64,000 nt of DNA from Chryseobacterium sp. c4a. Lineage in GTDB: Bacteria > Bacteroidota > Bacteroidia > Flavobacteriales > Weeksellaceae. Made by a program: the position numbers and the translations under genes. The notes under the pieces are model-generated. The model had not been told where the DNA came from. It worked only from the letters and a program-made list of their open reading frames with translations, and ran no database searches. Below, in pieces: positions 51,627 to 60,535 of the stretch (its first letter is position 1; each line of letters begins with the position of its first letter). The stretch is from contig NZ_WXVU01000001.1 in NCBI RefSeq assembly GCF_009900745.1, positions 682,001-746,000 of the forward strand, in the 5' to 3' direction.

Positions 51627-52118
51627 TTAAAATCTCTCCCAGAAAAATGGCGGCTCAATACCTAATGCTCTTAAATAAACATATCCCTGTGCGCGGTGAT
51701 GAATTTCGTTGTCTACGAAATAAAGGATATTCTCATATACCGGAAATTCATATTCTCCGAATAAGTTGAAGGTCTCCTGGAAACGTTCTTCAGAGATTTG
51801 TCCGAAATAATGATTGATTACTTCAGTCTCTTCATCCCATTTTTTTAGAATTTCCTCTTTAGAAGTCGGATTAAAAGCTTTTTCATTGTAAGCTTCCATC
51901 TGATTTTCAACGATTCCCTTTAAAGCAGCTCCTCCAATCATGATGAGTTCTACTGCCATTTTAGAGAAAGGTCTCATTCCACCAATAGAAAATTCAAATA
52001 ATTCTTTTTCAGGAAAAGCTTCAATAACTCTTCTTGTAAGGTTTCTGTGTCCCTGCCAGTCTTTTAATAATTGCTCAGTAGTCATGAATTGCTGGGTTGC
52101 TGTTGCTGTAGTTGCCAT
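51627..52118 (-). CDS. DinB-family protein
   Basis: A 163-residue four-helix bundle protein of the DinB/YfiT superfamily. The metal-site histidines are in DWQGHRNLTRR near residue 24 and in DNEIHHRAQGYVYLRALG near residues 138-139. Some relatives are bacillithiol- or glutathione-type thiol transferases; the role here is not known. It converges on the YafY-like regulator. Confidence 0.85.
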   Translation of the reverse strand: MATTATATQQFMTTEQLLKDWQGHRNLTRRVIEAFPEKELFEFSIGGMRPFSKMAVELIMIGGAALKGIVENQMEAYNEKAFNPTSKEEILKKWDEETEVINHYFGQISEERFQETFNLFGEYEFPVYENILYFVDNEIHHRAQGYVYLRALGIEPPFFWERF

Positions 52119-52292
52119 AATGTATCGGTTTTGTTTGTTATTGTTGATACAAAGGTAACCATGAGTGGTGACAACAGTTTGTCAGTAGGATTTTTGATGC
52201 TGAAAAAATATTTTATTTCTTTGCTAAAATATTGAGGTATACTTTTCCGTTAAAGAGAAGTATATTAGTAAAGAAAATGATTATTTAGAATT

Positions 52293-52877
52293 ATGAAGAA
52301 GTATATTTTGCCTGTTATCACCACTTTTTTATTAGTATCATGTAATAAAATTGAAGAGAAAATTGACCAGACGGTTCAGGAAACCAAGGAAAAGGTACAA
52401 CAGAAGGCTCAGCAAGCAGTAGAAGAAACTGTTCAGAAAACAGTGAACGAATCTATTAATTCACTGACCAATTCCGAGGATGTGAAATTCAGTAAAGTTT
52501 TTCCTAATGTAGGATCTGAAGTAATCTCAGAAGAAAAAGGGAAAAAAATAAAGCTTCCAACAGGTACCGAAGGCTATATCTTTAAGTACAAAGCAGACAT
52601 TGCAGTATTGCTTCCTCTTTTAGAAAAACAGGCCACTTCAAATGAAGAGAAATCGGATAAAACAGCTAGAAAAATTGACGGACAAACCATTATCAATAAA
52701 ATAAGTCTTCTTTCAAAATTTCTTCCTGATAATACTTTTGATACAAGCTTTTTAGAAGATATAAAAACGGATAAAAGTATTCAGTATTATAAACTGAAAA
52801 GATTTCCAAACAGCAGTACAATTATCTTCAATCCCAAAAACAAGACCATCATACAGTATGTAGAGGTAAATAAATAA
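52293..52877 (+). CDS. Lipoprotein of unknown function
   Basis: A 194-residue protein with a lipobox LLVSC, the acylated cysteine being residue 17. Residues 20-60 are a charged Lys/Glu/Gln-rich stretch with heptad-like spacing, probably a coiled coil (KIEEKIDQTVQETKEKV). The C-terminal part is a compact mixed domain without a motif I know. It is probably anchored in the outer or inner membrane facing the periplasm. It is monocistronic with its own terminator. Confidence 0.75.
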   Translation: MKKYILPVITTFLLVSCNKIEEKIDQTVQETKEKVQQKAQQAVEETVQKTVNESINSLTNSEDVKFSKVFPNVGSEVISEEKGKKIKLPTGTEGYIFKYKADIAVLLPLLEKQATSNEEKSDKTARKIDGQTIINKISLLSKFLPDNTFDTSFLEDIKTDKSIQYYKLKRFPNSSTIIFNPKNKTIIQYVEVNK

Positions 52878-52884
52878 TTTGGAT

Positions 52885-52912
52885 ATGGCCGGTTTCTCCC
52901 GGCCATTTTTTA
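52885..52912 (+). terminator. Terminator after the lipoprotein gene
   Basis: An 8-base GC-rich stem (ATGGCCGG/CCGGCCAT) with a 6-base loop and a T6 tail, 7 bases past the stop. Confidence 0.9.
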
Positions 52913-53202
52913 TACCCAGTCATTACGAGACATGGGTGAGGTAATTTCAACCTATTGAAATTATTTATCAGAAAGAATAAAATAATGCTTTTTTGCAATA
53001 TCAGTTAAATATTTTTCATATAGAAAAGAAAATTGTTGCTATGTTTCTTTTTTAGAGTGCTAATAAGCTATTTTATACTTTATTTTATATTTGTGAATTA
53101 GTAACATTTTCTTGTTTATGTGATGAATTTTTTATTTTTAATTTAATTTTCATGTTTAATATTAAGTATTTTTATAAATTTATTTAATTATTAATACTTG
53201 AC
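52913..53202. other. Gene-free stretch before the TonB-dependent receptor
   Basis: About 290 very A+T-rich bases without a plausible coding frame. It holds the -7 box at 53086 and otherwise nothing I can name. Confidence 0.55.
53086..53093 (+). promoter_or_regulatory. Probable -7 box for the TonB-dependent receptor (TATATTTG)
   Basis: A TAnnTTTG match 109 bases before the ATG, implying a leader of about 100 bases. No clear -33 element. Confidence 0.45.
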
Positions 53203-55617
53203 ATGAAAAATAAAATCTTTAAAAAAAAAATCTGCGCATTAGTATTAAGCGGAGCTGGTACTATGGCATTTGCTCAGGAAACTGTAAAAGAAAACAGTAT
53301 AGATGAAGTTGTGGTTACTACGGGTAGAACTAAACCCAGAACCATAATTACCTCTGCAATTCCTATTGATAATATTTCGGCTGTACAGCTAAAATCCACG
53401 GGGCAGGTTACTTTTGATAAAGCTTTGACATATGCTGTACCCTCTTTCAACTCATCACAGCAAACCGTTTCTGATGCAACGGCTCATTTTGATCCGGCAG
53501 ATTTAAGAGGATTAGGGCCATCCAGAACATTAGTTTTAGTCAACAATAAAAGAAAAAATCAAAGTGCTTTAATTTATGTAAATGATACGCCAGGAAAAGG
53601 AGAGGTAGGTACAGATCTGAAAAGCATTCCATCAGCAGCCTTACAGAATGTAGAGGTATTGAGAGACGGTGCCTCTGCACAATACGGCTCTGATGCTATT
53701 GCAGGAGTGATTAATATTATTCTTAAGAATAGTGTTGGAAAAAGTACAGTCAATCTTTTTTCAGGTATTACGTCAGAAGGAGACGGCTTTAATATCGGAG
53801 CAGACTTTAACACAGGTATCAGAGTGGCGAAAAATGGAAGTTTAAATCTTACTTTGGGATATTCTTCTCAAAATAAAACTAACCGTGCAGGCTCTATTAC
53901 AAAAGATGAACTTTTCGGGGTAGATAATGCCTGGACGCAAGCTCATCCTGGCTTAGGAATGATTATAGGCCAGCCGGAGACAAAAGTGGCTAATATGTTT
54001 GTCAATTTTGAATTACCAACAAGTGAAACAGGTAAATTTTATGCTTTTGGTGGTACAACTTATAGGAATGGAACCAGTTATGCTCTGTATAGAACACCCT
54101 ACTGGGTCGCTTCAGATTTTGGTTTGTTAACTCCAAAAGGACAACCTTACAATGGATTTCAGCCTGAATTTAAAACAGATGTTTATGATTATAATTTAAC
54201 CTCCGGATGGAAAGGCATGTTGGGAAAATGGAGTTTTGATGGGAGTGCAACCTTTGGCTCTAATGCGGTAAATTATGTTGTAAACACCATAAATACATCT
54301 TTGGGGGCAAATTCACCAACCCGTTTTAAAGCAGGTGGTCATCAATTTAGTAATATTATAGGGAACATAGATATCAACCGGGATTTTGGAGCAGTTGTTT
54401 TAGGAGCTGGAGTGGAAGTGCGCAATGAAAACTACCAGGCAACCGCAGGAGAGGAAGCATCTTATATTGGAAGTGGTGCAGAATCATTTCCAGGACTGCA
54501 GCCACAAAATGAAATCAATAAAAATCGCCAGAATATTGGAGCCTATATAAATGCTGAATGGGATGTTACGAAAAACTTTCTAGTCGGAGGAACTGTGAGG
54601 TATGAAAACTTCAGTGATTTTGGAAATAATGTTTCCTGGAAAGTAAATGCAAGATATAAGTTGCTGGATGATAAATTAGTTTTCCGAGGGTCTGTTTCTA
54701 CAGGATTTCGAGCCCCTTCATTACACCAAATTTATTATTCCAATGTTCAAACCAAAATTACAGGAAATACTGTAGCTAACCAAGGTACCTTTAATAACGA
54801 CTCTCAAATTGTAAAATCTGATCTTGGTGTCCCCAAATTAAATGCTGAAAAAGCCTTTAACATTACTGGAGGATTTGCCATAAAACCTATTAAAAACCTT
54901 ACTATTACAGCAGATTATTACAGAATAAAAATTAAAGACCGTGTACTTTTCTCAGGAGATATTGGTTATAAAACCGGATCTCCGGGTAGTCCGGATGTTA
55001 CAAACCCTGTGGAAGTAATATTAAACAATAATAAAATAACCTCTTTGAAGTTTTTTACCAATGCAGTAAATACAGTTACTGAGGGGGTAGATTTCGTAGC
55101 TAATTATACTTCCGCTATAGGTAAAGGAAGATTGGGAATTATTGCTGCCTTCAATTATAACGAGACAAAAATAGTAGATAATATTGCTGTTCCACCTATT
55201 TTGGCTGCAAATGGTTACTCGGAAAACTTTTTTGATAGAAAAGAACAATCCAGAATTATCTCCGCAAGACCAAAAACAAAAACAATTCTTAGTCTTTCGT
55301 ATGATATTTCAAAGTTTAATTTTAACCTTAATAATACTTACTTTGGTTCTGTTACATGGCAGCATGCCACTGATCCTGCCAAAGATCAGACATTTTCTGG
55401 TAAGGTAATTACAGATATTGTTTTAACATATAAAATCACGAAAGACCTTAAGGTTTCCGGAGTTGTAAATAATTTATTTAATATTTATCCGGATGTTATA
55501 GATAGCAAAGGAGATGTAGTAACAGATCTTGGAGGAAGATTCAAATATCCTTGGGAAGTAAATCAGTTTGGATTTAATGGAACCACTTTTCAGCTAAATG
55601 TTAATTATACTTTTTAA
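53203..55617 (+). CDS. TonB-dependent outer-membrane receptor
   Basis: An 804-residue receptor. The signal peptide ends in GTMAFAQ, and the TonB-box region IDEVVVTTGR follows directly, without the carboxypeptidase-like N-terminal domain seen in many Bacteroidota SusC proteins. The plug domain spans residues 45-160 (LRGLGPSRTLVLVNNKR, EVLRDGASAQYGSDAIAGVINI). The 22-strand barrel ends in the aromatic FQLNVNYTF. Substrate unknown; no SusD partner or siderophore genes are next to it. It is monocistronic. Confidence 0.93.
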   Translation: MKNKIFKKKICALVLSGAGTMAFAQETVKENSIDEVVVTTGRTKPRTIITSAIPIDNISAVQLKSTGQVTFDKALTYAVPSFNSSQQTVSDATAHFDPADLRGLGPSRTLVLVNNKRKNQSALIYVNDTPGKGEVGTDLKSIPSAALQNVEVLRDGASAQYGSDAIAGVINIILKNSVGKSTVNLFSGITSEGDGFNIGADFNTGIRVAKNGSLNLTLGYSSQNKTNRAGSITKDELFGVDNAWTQAHPGLGMIIGQPETKVANMFVNFELPTSETGKFYAFGGTTYRNGTSYALYRTPYWVASDFGLLTPKGQPYNGFQPEFKTDVYDYNLTSGWKGMLGKWSFDGSATFGSNAVNYVVNTINTSLGANSPTRFKAGGHQFSNIIGNIDINRDFGAVVLGAGVEVRNENYQATAGEEASYIGSGAESFPGLQPQNEINKNRQNIGAYINAEWDVTKNFLVGGTVRYENFSDFGNNVSWKVNARYKLLDDKLVFRGSVSTGFRAPSLHQIYYSNVQTKITGNTVANQGTFNNDSQIVKSDLGVPKLNAEKAFNITGGFAIKPIKNLTITADYYRIKIKDRVLFSGDIGYKTGSPGSPDVTNPVEVILNNNKITSLKFFTNAVNTVTEGVDFVANYTSAIGKGRLGIIAAFNYNETKIVDNIAVPPILAANGYSENFFDRKEQSRIISARPKTKTILSLSYDISKFNFNLNNTYFGSVTWQHATDPAKDQTFSGKVITDIVLTYKITKDLKVSGVVNNLFNIYPDVIDSKGDVVTDLGGRFKYPWEVNQFGFNGTTFQLNVNYTF

Positions 55618-55656
55618 TCTATACTCAAAAGATATAAGATCCTCATCTGTAAATAT

Positions 55657-55690
55657 AAACTGACATTCATTCCGAATGTCAGTTTATTAT
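55657..55690 (+). terminator. Terminator after the TonB-dependent receptor
   Basis: A perfect 12-base stem (AAACTGACATTC/GAATGTCAGTTT) with a 5-base loop and T-rich tail, 39 bases past the stop. Confidence 0.85.
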
Positions 55691-55762
55691 TTTTCAGATA
55701 GAATAGGAAGTTATTGCTACATTTTACTTTTTACATTGTACAAAAAAAGGTATTTTAGTAGT

Positions 55763-56332
55763 ATGAAAATTTATACAAAGACAGGAGATAAAGGTCAGAC
55801 GGCGCTTTATGGCGGAACAAGAGTTTCCAAAGCCAGTGCAAGAGTTGACAGTTACGGAAATATAGACGAACTGAATTCATTCATAGGAATTGCTAAAAGT
55901 CATATTGAAGATGAAGAAGTTTTAAAGCAATTGAAAAAAATCCAGTTCGATTTATTTACCGTAGGTTCAGAAGCTGCAACACCAGTGGATAAACTGATGT
56001 TAGCCAATGGAAAATCGCGCCTTCCAATCATCATTTCAGAAACAGAAATTGAAGAATTGGAACAATGGATGGATGCTTTTGATGAAAAATTGGAACCTCT
56101 TCAGTATTTTATTCTTCCTGGTGGTGGAAAACCTGCAACATTTTTACATGCAGCAAGAACCATCTGTAGAAGAGCAGAGCGTTCATTGGTATTCTTAAAT
56201 GAATCTGAAGAAGTGCGTCCTGAATTAATTAAATATTTAAACCGATTATCAGATTATCTTTTCGTACTGGCAAGATATATATCAAAATTAAACAACGAAC
56301 CGGAAGAATATTGGAATCCGAATGAAAGATAA
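55763..56332 (+). CDS. Cob(I)alamin adenosyltransferase, PduO type
   Basis: A 189-residue trimeric enzyme that adenosylates cob(I)alamin to coenzyme B12. The N-terminal ATP-binding motif is YTKTGDKGQTALYGG, GNIDELNSFIG follows, and the C-terminal helix has CRRAERSLV and NRLSDYLFVLAR. The start at 55763 gives this motif its usual place three residues from the N-terminus; the longer frame would add 29 residues not seen in the family. It overlaps the thiamine pyrophosphokinase gene by 11 bases. Confidence 0.93.
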   Translation: MKIYTKTGDKGQTALYGGTRVSKASARVDSYGNIDELNSFIGIAKSHIEDEEVLKQLKKIQFDLFTVGSEAATPVDKLMLANGKSRLPIIISETEIEELEQWMDAFDEKLEPLQYFILPGGGKPATFLHAARTICRRAERSLVFLNESEEVRPELIKYLNRLSDYLFVLARYISKLNNEPEEYWNPNER

Positions 56333-56951
56333 AACATTGCTTTTCATCAACGGAGAAGCTCCAAAATCCTTTCCGAATCCAGATCATTATGATTTAATTG
56401 CTTGTACAGACGGTGCTTTTCATTATTTAAAAAGAATGAATTTTCCGTTAGATAAACTCGATTTTATTTCCGGTGATTTTGATTCTCACTCAGGGTCAGA
56501 TGAAAATATTTATCAGGAAAAATTTATCCACACTCCGGATCAGAATCATACCGACTTTTATAAAGCTTTGGATATCATTGTTGAAAAGGGTAGTAAGCAT
56601 GTTGAAGTTTTTGGTGGAAGTGGGGGTGAACAAGATCATTTTTTAGGAAATCTTACGGTTGCTTATGCTTTTAAAGATAAATTGGAAGTGAAATTTTATG
56701 ATGAACTATCAGAATATTATTTCATTCCTAAAAACTTTACAGTAAAAGGAGTAAAAGATAAGATGGTTTCTTTGTATCCGTTTCCTGCGGCTGAGAATAT
56801 TACAACAAAAGGACTAAATTGGCCTTTGGATAATGGAAGCCTAAGCATAACTTCAAGAATTGGAACCCGAAACTTTGCCGTTGAAGATGAGGTTTCCATT
56901 ACCTACGAAAAAGGAGACCTGTTGATTTTTATCGGGAAAAATTATTTGTGA
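56322..56951 (+). CDS. Thiamine pyrophosphokinase
   Basis: A 209-residue enzyme making thiamine diphosphate from thiamine and ATP. The N-terminal catalytic domain has CTDGAFHYL, the acidic SGDFDSH, DQNHTDFYKAL and GGSGGEQDHFLGNL motifs, and a small beta-domain for thiamine binding follows from residue 130 (SLSITSRIGTRNF). It is translationally coupled to the adenosyltransferase upstream by an 11-base overlap. Confidence 0.92.
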   Translation: MKDKTLLFINGEAPKSFPNPDHYDLIACTDGAFHYLKRMNFPLDKLDFISGDFDSHSGSDENIYQEKFIHTPDQNHTDFYKALDIIVEKGSKHVEVFGGSGGEQDHFLGNLTVAYAFKDKLEVKFYDELSEYYFIPKNFTVKGVKDKMVSLYPFPAAENITTKGLNWPLDNGSLSITSRIGTRNFAVEDEVSITYEKGDLLIFIGKNYL

Positions 56952-56982
56952 TAGAATTTAAATAAAACCCTGCAAATAATTC

Positions 56983-57048
56983 AATAGGAACGGGCTTTAG
57001 CCCGTTCAATAAAAAATAAAAAATTCATTGGCTTTAGCCAAATAAAAA
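56983..57048 (+). repeat. Dispersed double-hairpin repeat, copy 1
   Basis: Two hairpins in a row: AACGGGC-TTTA-GCCCGTT (56989-57006) and TTGGC-TTTA-GCCAA (57028-57041), joined by an A-rich spacer. The same 66-base pattern recurs at 59455 with about 80 percent identity by eye. It ends four bases before the TTG start of the phosphatase gene. It looks like a REP-type intergenic element without coding capacity. Confidence 0.8.
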
Positions 57049-57051
57049 ATA

Positions 57052-57927
57052 TTGAATACATTTATCAAAATACCAATAGTTACCATTTCATTATTCTGTA
57101 TTTTCTCATGTAAAACACAGCATTTTGAAACCCCTGAATATGGTAAAAGTGAAACGGAAAAATCCCTTAAAATCAAAAAAGTTCATAATTTCCGAACGGT
57201 AGGAAATATTAAAAATATGGACGGACGAGCTTTAAAAGAAGGAATGTTTTACAGAAGTGCCCATCTTCATAAACTGAAAAAGAAATCTTTTGATGAATTC
57301 GGAAAATTGGGAATTGCAGAAATTATAGATTTAAGGAACTCAAAAGAGATTTTTGAGAAACCAGATCATCTTCCCAATGGGATTACCTATAAAAAATATT
57401 CAGCTTTTGAAGATGAAGGCGATCAATTGTCACAGGCAAGGAAACTTGTATTGAAAGGAAAGGTGAATGGATCTGATGCTGATAAAAGAATGATCGACTT
57501 CTACCGTGAATATGTTACTGAAAATCCGGGAACGATCAAAACGATTATTACAGAGATATTAGAATCTGAAAAACCGATCCTTTATCACTGTACGGCAGGT
57601 AAGGACAGAACTGGTATTGTTACTGCTTTAATTCTTACCATACTGAAGTTTGACAGAGCAACTATTTATAATGAATATCTCTTATCGAACAACTTCAGAA
57701 AACCCTTAGTAGAGAAAAGATTAAAACTAGCGAATAACTTACATTTCCTTTATCCGAAGATGGATTTACATGTTTTGGAAAAGTTGAGCTGGGTTGAAAA
57801 AAGATACCTTGATGCAGCTTTTGGAGAGATCAATAAAAAATATGGTTCTACAGATGCTTATATTCAACAGGTATTAGGTATTTCTGAAACCAAAAGAGAG
57901 GGATATATTCAAAAGTTTACGTATTGA
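57052..57927 (+). CDS. Tyrosine phosphatase-like lipoprotein
   Basis: A 291-residue protein with a probable lipoprotein signal (FCIFSC, cysteine at residue 20) followed by a Y_phosphatase3-type domain. The domain opens HNFRTVGNIKNMDGR, and the signature loop is HCTAGKDRTG near residue 180, the CX5R motif with Cys as nucleophile. A TTG start at 57052 is needed to include the signal sequence; the first ATG lies about 44 codons later inside the domain. It may dephosphorylate phosphotyrosine or phosphoinositide-like substrates in the periplasm. It starts right behind a dispersed repeat. Confidence 0.82.
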   Translation: MNTFIKIPIVTISLFCIFSCKTQHFETPEYGKSETEKSLKIKKVHNFRTVGNIKNMDGRALKEGMFYRSAHLHKLKKKSFDEFGKLGIAEIIDLRNSKEIFEKPDHLPNGITYKKYSAFEDEGDQLSQARKLVLKGKVNGSDADKRMIDFYREYVTENPGTIKTIITEILESEKPILYHCTAGKDRTGIVTALILTILKFDRATIYNEYLLSNNFRKPLVEKRLKLANNLHFLYPKMDLHVLEKLSWVEKRYLDAAFGEINKKYGSTDAYIQQVLGISETKREGYIQKFTY

Positions 57928-57948
57928 TTATCAGTAGTAAATTTCTCT

Positions 57949-57973
57949 AAACAACAATATTGTTGTTTTATTT
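57949..57973 (+). terminator. Probable terminator after the phosphatase gene
   Basis: A perfect 20-base palindrome (AAACAACAATATTGTTGTTT) followed by TATTT, 22 bases past the stop. Its low G+C makes it a moderate candidate; an operator role for speA is the alternative. Confidence 0.5.
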
Positions 57974-58049
57974 AAAATTATAATAATTTTAACACCTAAA
58001 AATCAAACTTTTTTAGCAATTTTGCATTTCTTAATTCACTTGTTTAGAA

Positions 58050-59444
58050 ATGAAAATAAAGTACTCGGAACTTATTGATCAGACATTATACTTTCCTACG
58101 GAGGAATTTAATGTTTCTGAGAACAATTTGTTGTTTCACGACGTTCCACTGATGGACGTAGTTGAACAATTTGGCACTCCGCTAAAGATTAGCTATCTGC
58201 CGAGAATTTCTCAAAATATTCAGAAAGCGAAAAGCTGGTTTAAAGAAGCTTTTGAAAAAACTGAATATAAAAAGAGTTATACCTACTGTTATTGTACAAA
58301 ATCCAGTCATTTCAATTTCGTATTGGAAGAAGCATTGAAGAACGAAATTTCTATTGAAACTTCTTCCGCTTATGATATGGATATTGTAAAATCTCTTTAT
58401 GAAAAAGGGAAAGTAGATAAAAACATTGAAGTGATCTGTAATGGATTCAAAACTGATGATTATCTGAGTAATATTTCAGATATGATCAATAGTGGTTTTG
58501 AAAACATTACTCCAATTCTGGATAATTACCGAGAATTGGATAAACTTACAGAAAGTATTGATTCTACATTCAACATCGGAATCAGAATTGCTTCTGAAGA
58601 AGAACCTAAATTCGAATTTTATACCTCAAGATTAGGAATCGGGTATAAAGATATTATTCCTTATTACAGTCAAAAGATCGCTGAGCACCCGAATGCAAGA
58701 TTGAAAATGCTTCACTTCTTCATTAATACGGGGATCAAGGATACTTCATACTACTGGAATGAATTGTACAAATGTCTTCGTGTATATGCACGTTTGAAGA
58801 AAATTGCTCCGGAAGTGGATTCATTGAATATCGGAGGTGGTTTCCCAATCAAAACGTCTTTGAACTTTGATTACGATTACCAATATATGGTAGAGGAAAT
58901 CGTTTCTCAGATCAAGAAATTCTGTGAAGAGGAAGGAGTAGAAGAACCAAATATCTATACTGAATTCGGAAGTTTTACCGTTGGAGAAAGTGGGGCTAAC
59001 CTTTATAAAATCATTTCTCAGAAACGTCAGAATGACAGAGAAAAGTGGAATATGATCGATTCTTCTTTCATGACAACTCTTCCTGATACATGGGCGATTT
59101 CAAGACACTTTATTATGCTTCCGCTAAACCGTTGGGAAGATACTTATGAAAGAGTATTTTTAGGTGGTTTAACGTGTGATTCAGATGATTATTATAACTC
59201 TGAACAGCATACCAACGCTATTTACCTGCCAGTTTTCAGTGATACGAAACCTTTGTATATCGGATTCTTCCATACAGGGGCATATCAGGAAACGATCGGA
59301 GGTTATGGTGGAGTTCATCACTGTCTGATGCCTCAGCCGAGACACGTTCTGATCCAGAAAGATGAAAACGGTGAGTTACAATATGAAATTTTCCGTGAAA
59401 AGCAGGAACCGGAAGATGTATTGAAACTTCTTGGATACAAATAA
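58050..59444 (+). CDS. speA: Arginine decarboxylase (PLP-dependent, fold III)
   Basis: A 464-residue alanine-racemase-fold decarboxylase. The PLP lysine is in YCYCTKSSHFNFV near residue 84, LNIGGGFP carries the phosphate-binding glycines, and the C-terminal GLTCDSDD and GAYQETIGGYGGVHHC residues form the active site across the dimer. It is shorter than E. coli SpeA (658 residues) but matches the form common in Bacteroidota. It makes agmatine from arginine; speB for the next step lies 1.1 kb downstream on the same strand, separated by a leftward HAD gene. Confidence 0.88.
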   Translation: MKIKYSELIDQTLYFPTEEFNVSENNLLFHDVPLMDVVEQFGTPLKISYLPRISQNIQKAKSWFKEAFEKTEYKKSYTYCYCTKSSHFNFVLEEALKNEISIETSSAYDMDIVKSLYEKGKVDKNIEVICNGFKTDDYLSNISDMINSGFENITPILDNYRELDKLTESIDSTFNIGIRIASEEEPKFEFYTSRLGIGYKDIIPYYSQKIAEHPNARLKMLHFFINTGIKDTSYYWNELYKCLRVYARLKKIAPEVDSLNIGGGFPIKTSLNFDYDYQYMVEEIVSQIKKFCEEEGVEEPNIYTEFGSFTVGESGANLYKIISQKRQNDREKWNMIDSSFMTTLPDTWAISRHFIMLPLNRWEDTYERVFLGGLTCDSDDYYNSEQHTNAIYLPVFSDTKPLYIGFFHTGAYQETIGGYGGVHHCLMPQPRHVLIQKDENGELQYEIFREKQEPEDVLKLLGYK

Positions 59445-59454
59445 TTTTGTTATT

Positions 59455-59511
59455 AATAGAAATGGGCTTTAGCCCGTTCAACAAAAAATAAAATCTATTG
59501 GCTTTAGCCAA
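59455..59511 (+). repeat. Dispersed double-hairpin repeat, copy 2
   Basis: The same two-hairpin design as at 56983: GGGC-TTTA-GCCC with flanking AAT/GTT pairs (59461-59478) and TTGGC-TTTA-GCCAA (59498-59511). It lies 10 bases past the speA stop and before the bidirectional terminator. The second hairpin is identical to copy 1; the first has one G-T pair. Confidence 0.8.
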
Positions 59512-59525
59512 AACTTAAACAAAAT

Positions 59526-59552
59526 AAAAGCTCTCAGATTCTGAGAGCTTTT
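59526..59552. terminator. Bidirectional terminator between speA and the HAD gene
   Basis: A perfect 12-base stem (AAAAGCTCTCAG/CTGAGAGCTTTT) with a 3-base loop between convergent genes, 5 bases past the leftward stop. Confidence 0.92.
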
Positions 59553-59557
59553 ATTAT

Positions 59558-60217
59558 TTAAAAATATTTTGAAATTTTATCCAGTTCAAGGTCTTCATAA
59601 TCTGAAACCACAGTGTCTGCCAGTGTATAATCCTGGTTTTTTGAATGTGGACTTCTGTACGCGGCACAGAAAATTTGTGCTCTGTGGGCAGCCAGAATTC
59701 CGTTCGTAGAATCTTCAATCACCATACAGTTTTCAACAGGTTCACCAGCCATCTCAGCTGCCAGGAGAAAAACTTCCGGATGAGGTTTGGATTCCTTTAA
59801 ATCGGCACCACTAATTTTTCCGCTGAAATATTTTTCCAATCCGAACTTTTCAAACACCATATTGATGGTTGTCATAGTCGCAGAAGAAGCCAGAATGAGT
59901 TTAATACCATTTTCATGATAGTGCTGAATCAGGTTTCTTACACCGGGAATCAGATCAAACTCATCATCATTGTAAAAATAATCTTTGAAATGAGATCTTT
60001 TGATTCCTGCAATAGACTCGTAAGTCTGATCTAAATTAAATTCCTTAATCAGAGTTTCTGAAACCCTTTTGGTAGATGCTCCCGTAAAAGAGGTGTATAA
60101 ATCTTCGGAAACTGCAATTTCCAATTCATCAAACGTTTTGAAATAGGCTTTTCTATGTAAGGGTTCTGTATCTACAATTACCCCATCCATATCGAAAAGA
60201 ACAGCTTTTAAAGACAT
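59558..60217 (-). CDS. HAD-superfamily phosphatase, beta-phosphoglucomutase-like
   Basis: A 219-residue hydrolase of subclass I. Motif I is FDMDGVIVDTEP (residues 8-19), motif II is LASSATM, the lysine is in LKESKPHPEVFL, and motif IV is VIEDSTNGI. The alpha-helical cap lies at residues 20-90. It resembles sugar-phosphate phosphatases and beta-phosphoglucomutases. The exact substrate is unknown. It stands alone between speA and speB on the opposite strand. Confidence 0.9.
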   Translation of the reverse strand: MSLKAVLFDMDGVIVDTEPLHRKAYFKTFDELEIAVSEDLYTSFTGASTKRVSETLIKEFNLDQTYESIAGIKRSHFKDYFYNDDEFDLIPGVRNLIQHYHENGIKLILASSATMTTINMVFEKFGLEKYFSGKISGADLKESKPHPEVFLLAAEMAGEPVENCMVIEDSTNGILAAHRAQIFCAAYRSPHSKNQDYTLADTVVSDYEDLELDKISKYF

Positions 60218-60271
60218 ATATTAAGTTTTACACAAAAATAGGAATTTGAGTTGAAAGGGGAAAGCTCAATA

Positions 60272-60423
60272 AAGCAGGAAGTCTGAAGAGGGAAGCTGGA
60301 AGTTATTGTAGAGTAAGTTTTACTATAACTTTGATAAATAAATTGAAAAAAAATTAATAAAATGGAATTGAAATTCTTTTCTTGAGCTTCATGACTTCCT
60401 ACTTCCAGCCTCCAGCTTCCTGA
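60272..60423. repeat. Dispersed repeat with inverted GGAAGCTGGAAG-type arms, copy 2
   Basis: The left arm (60272-60308, GGAAGTCTGAAGAGGGAAGC then TGGAAGTTATTG) and right arm (60393-60423, complement of GGAAGCTGGAGGCTGGAAG) surround about 84 A+T-rich bases. The left arm nearly matches the complement of 30463-30498, including the end GGAAGTTATTG. It lies in the 318-base space between the divergent HAD gene and speB, and nothing else is seen there apart from the speB promoter. Confidence 0.65.
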
Positions 60424-60492
60424 CAAATATTAAAGGATAATTATCATCTACAAACTCTCCCAGCTCTTACTCTCCAACTCACAAACTCTTCG

Positions 60493-60500
60493 TATCTTTG
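60493..60500 (+). promoter_or_regulatory. -7 promoter box for speB (TATCTTTG)
   Basis: A perfect TAnnTTTG match ending 35 bases before the speB ATG. Confidence 0.65.
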
Positions 60501-60535
60501 CGATTAATTACAACATTAAAATTTTTAAATAAAGC

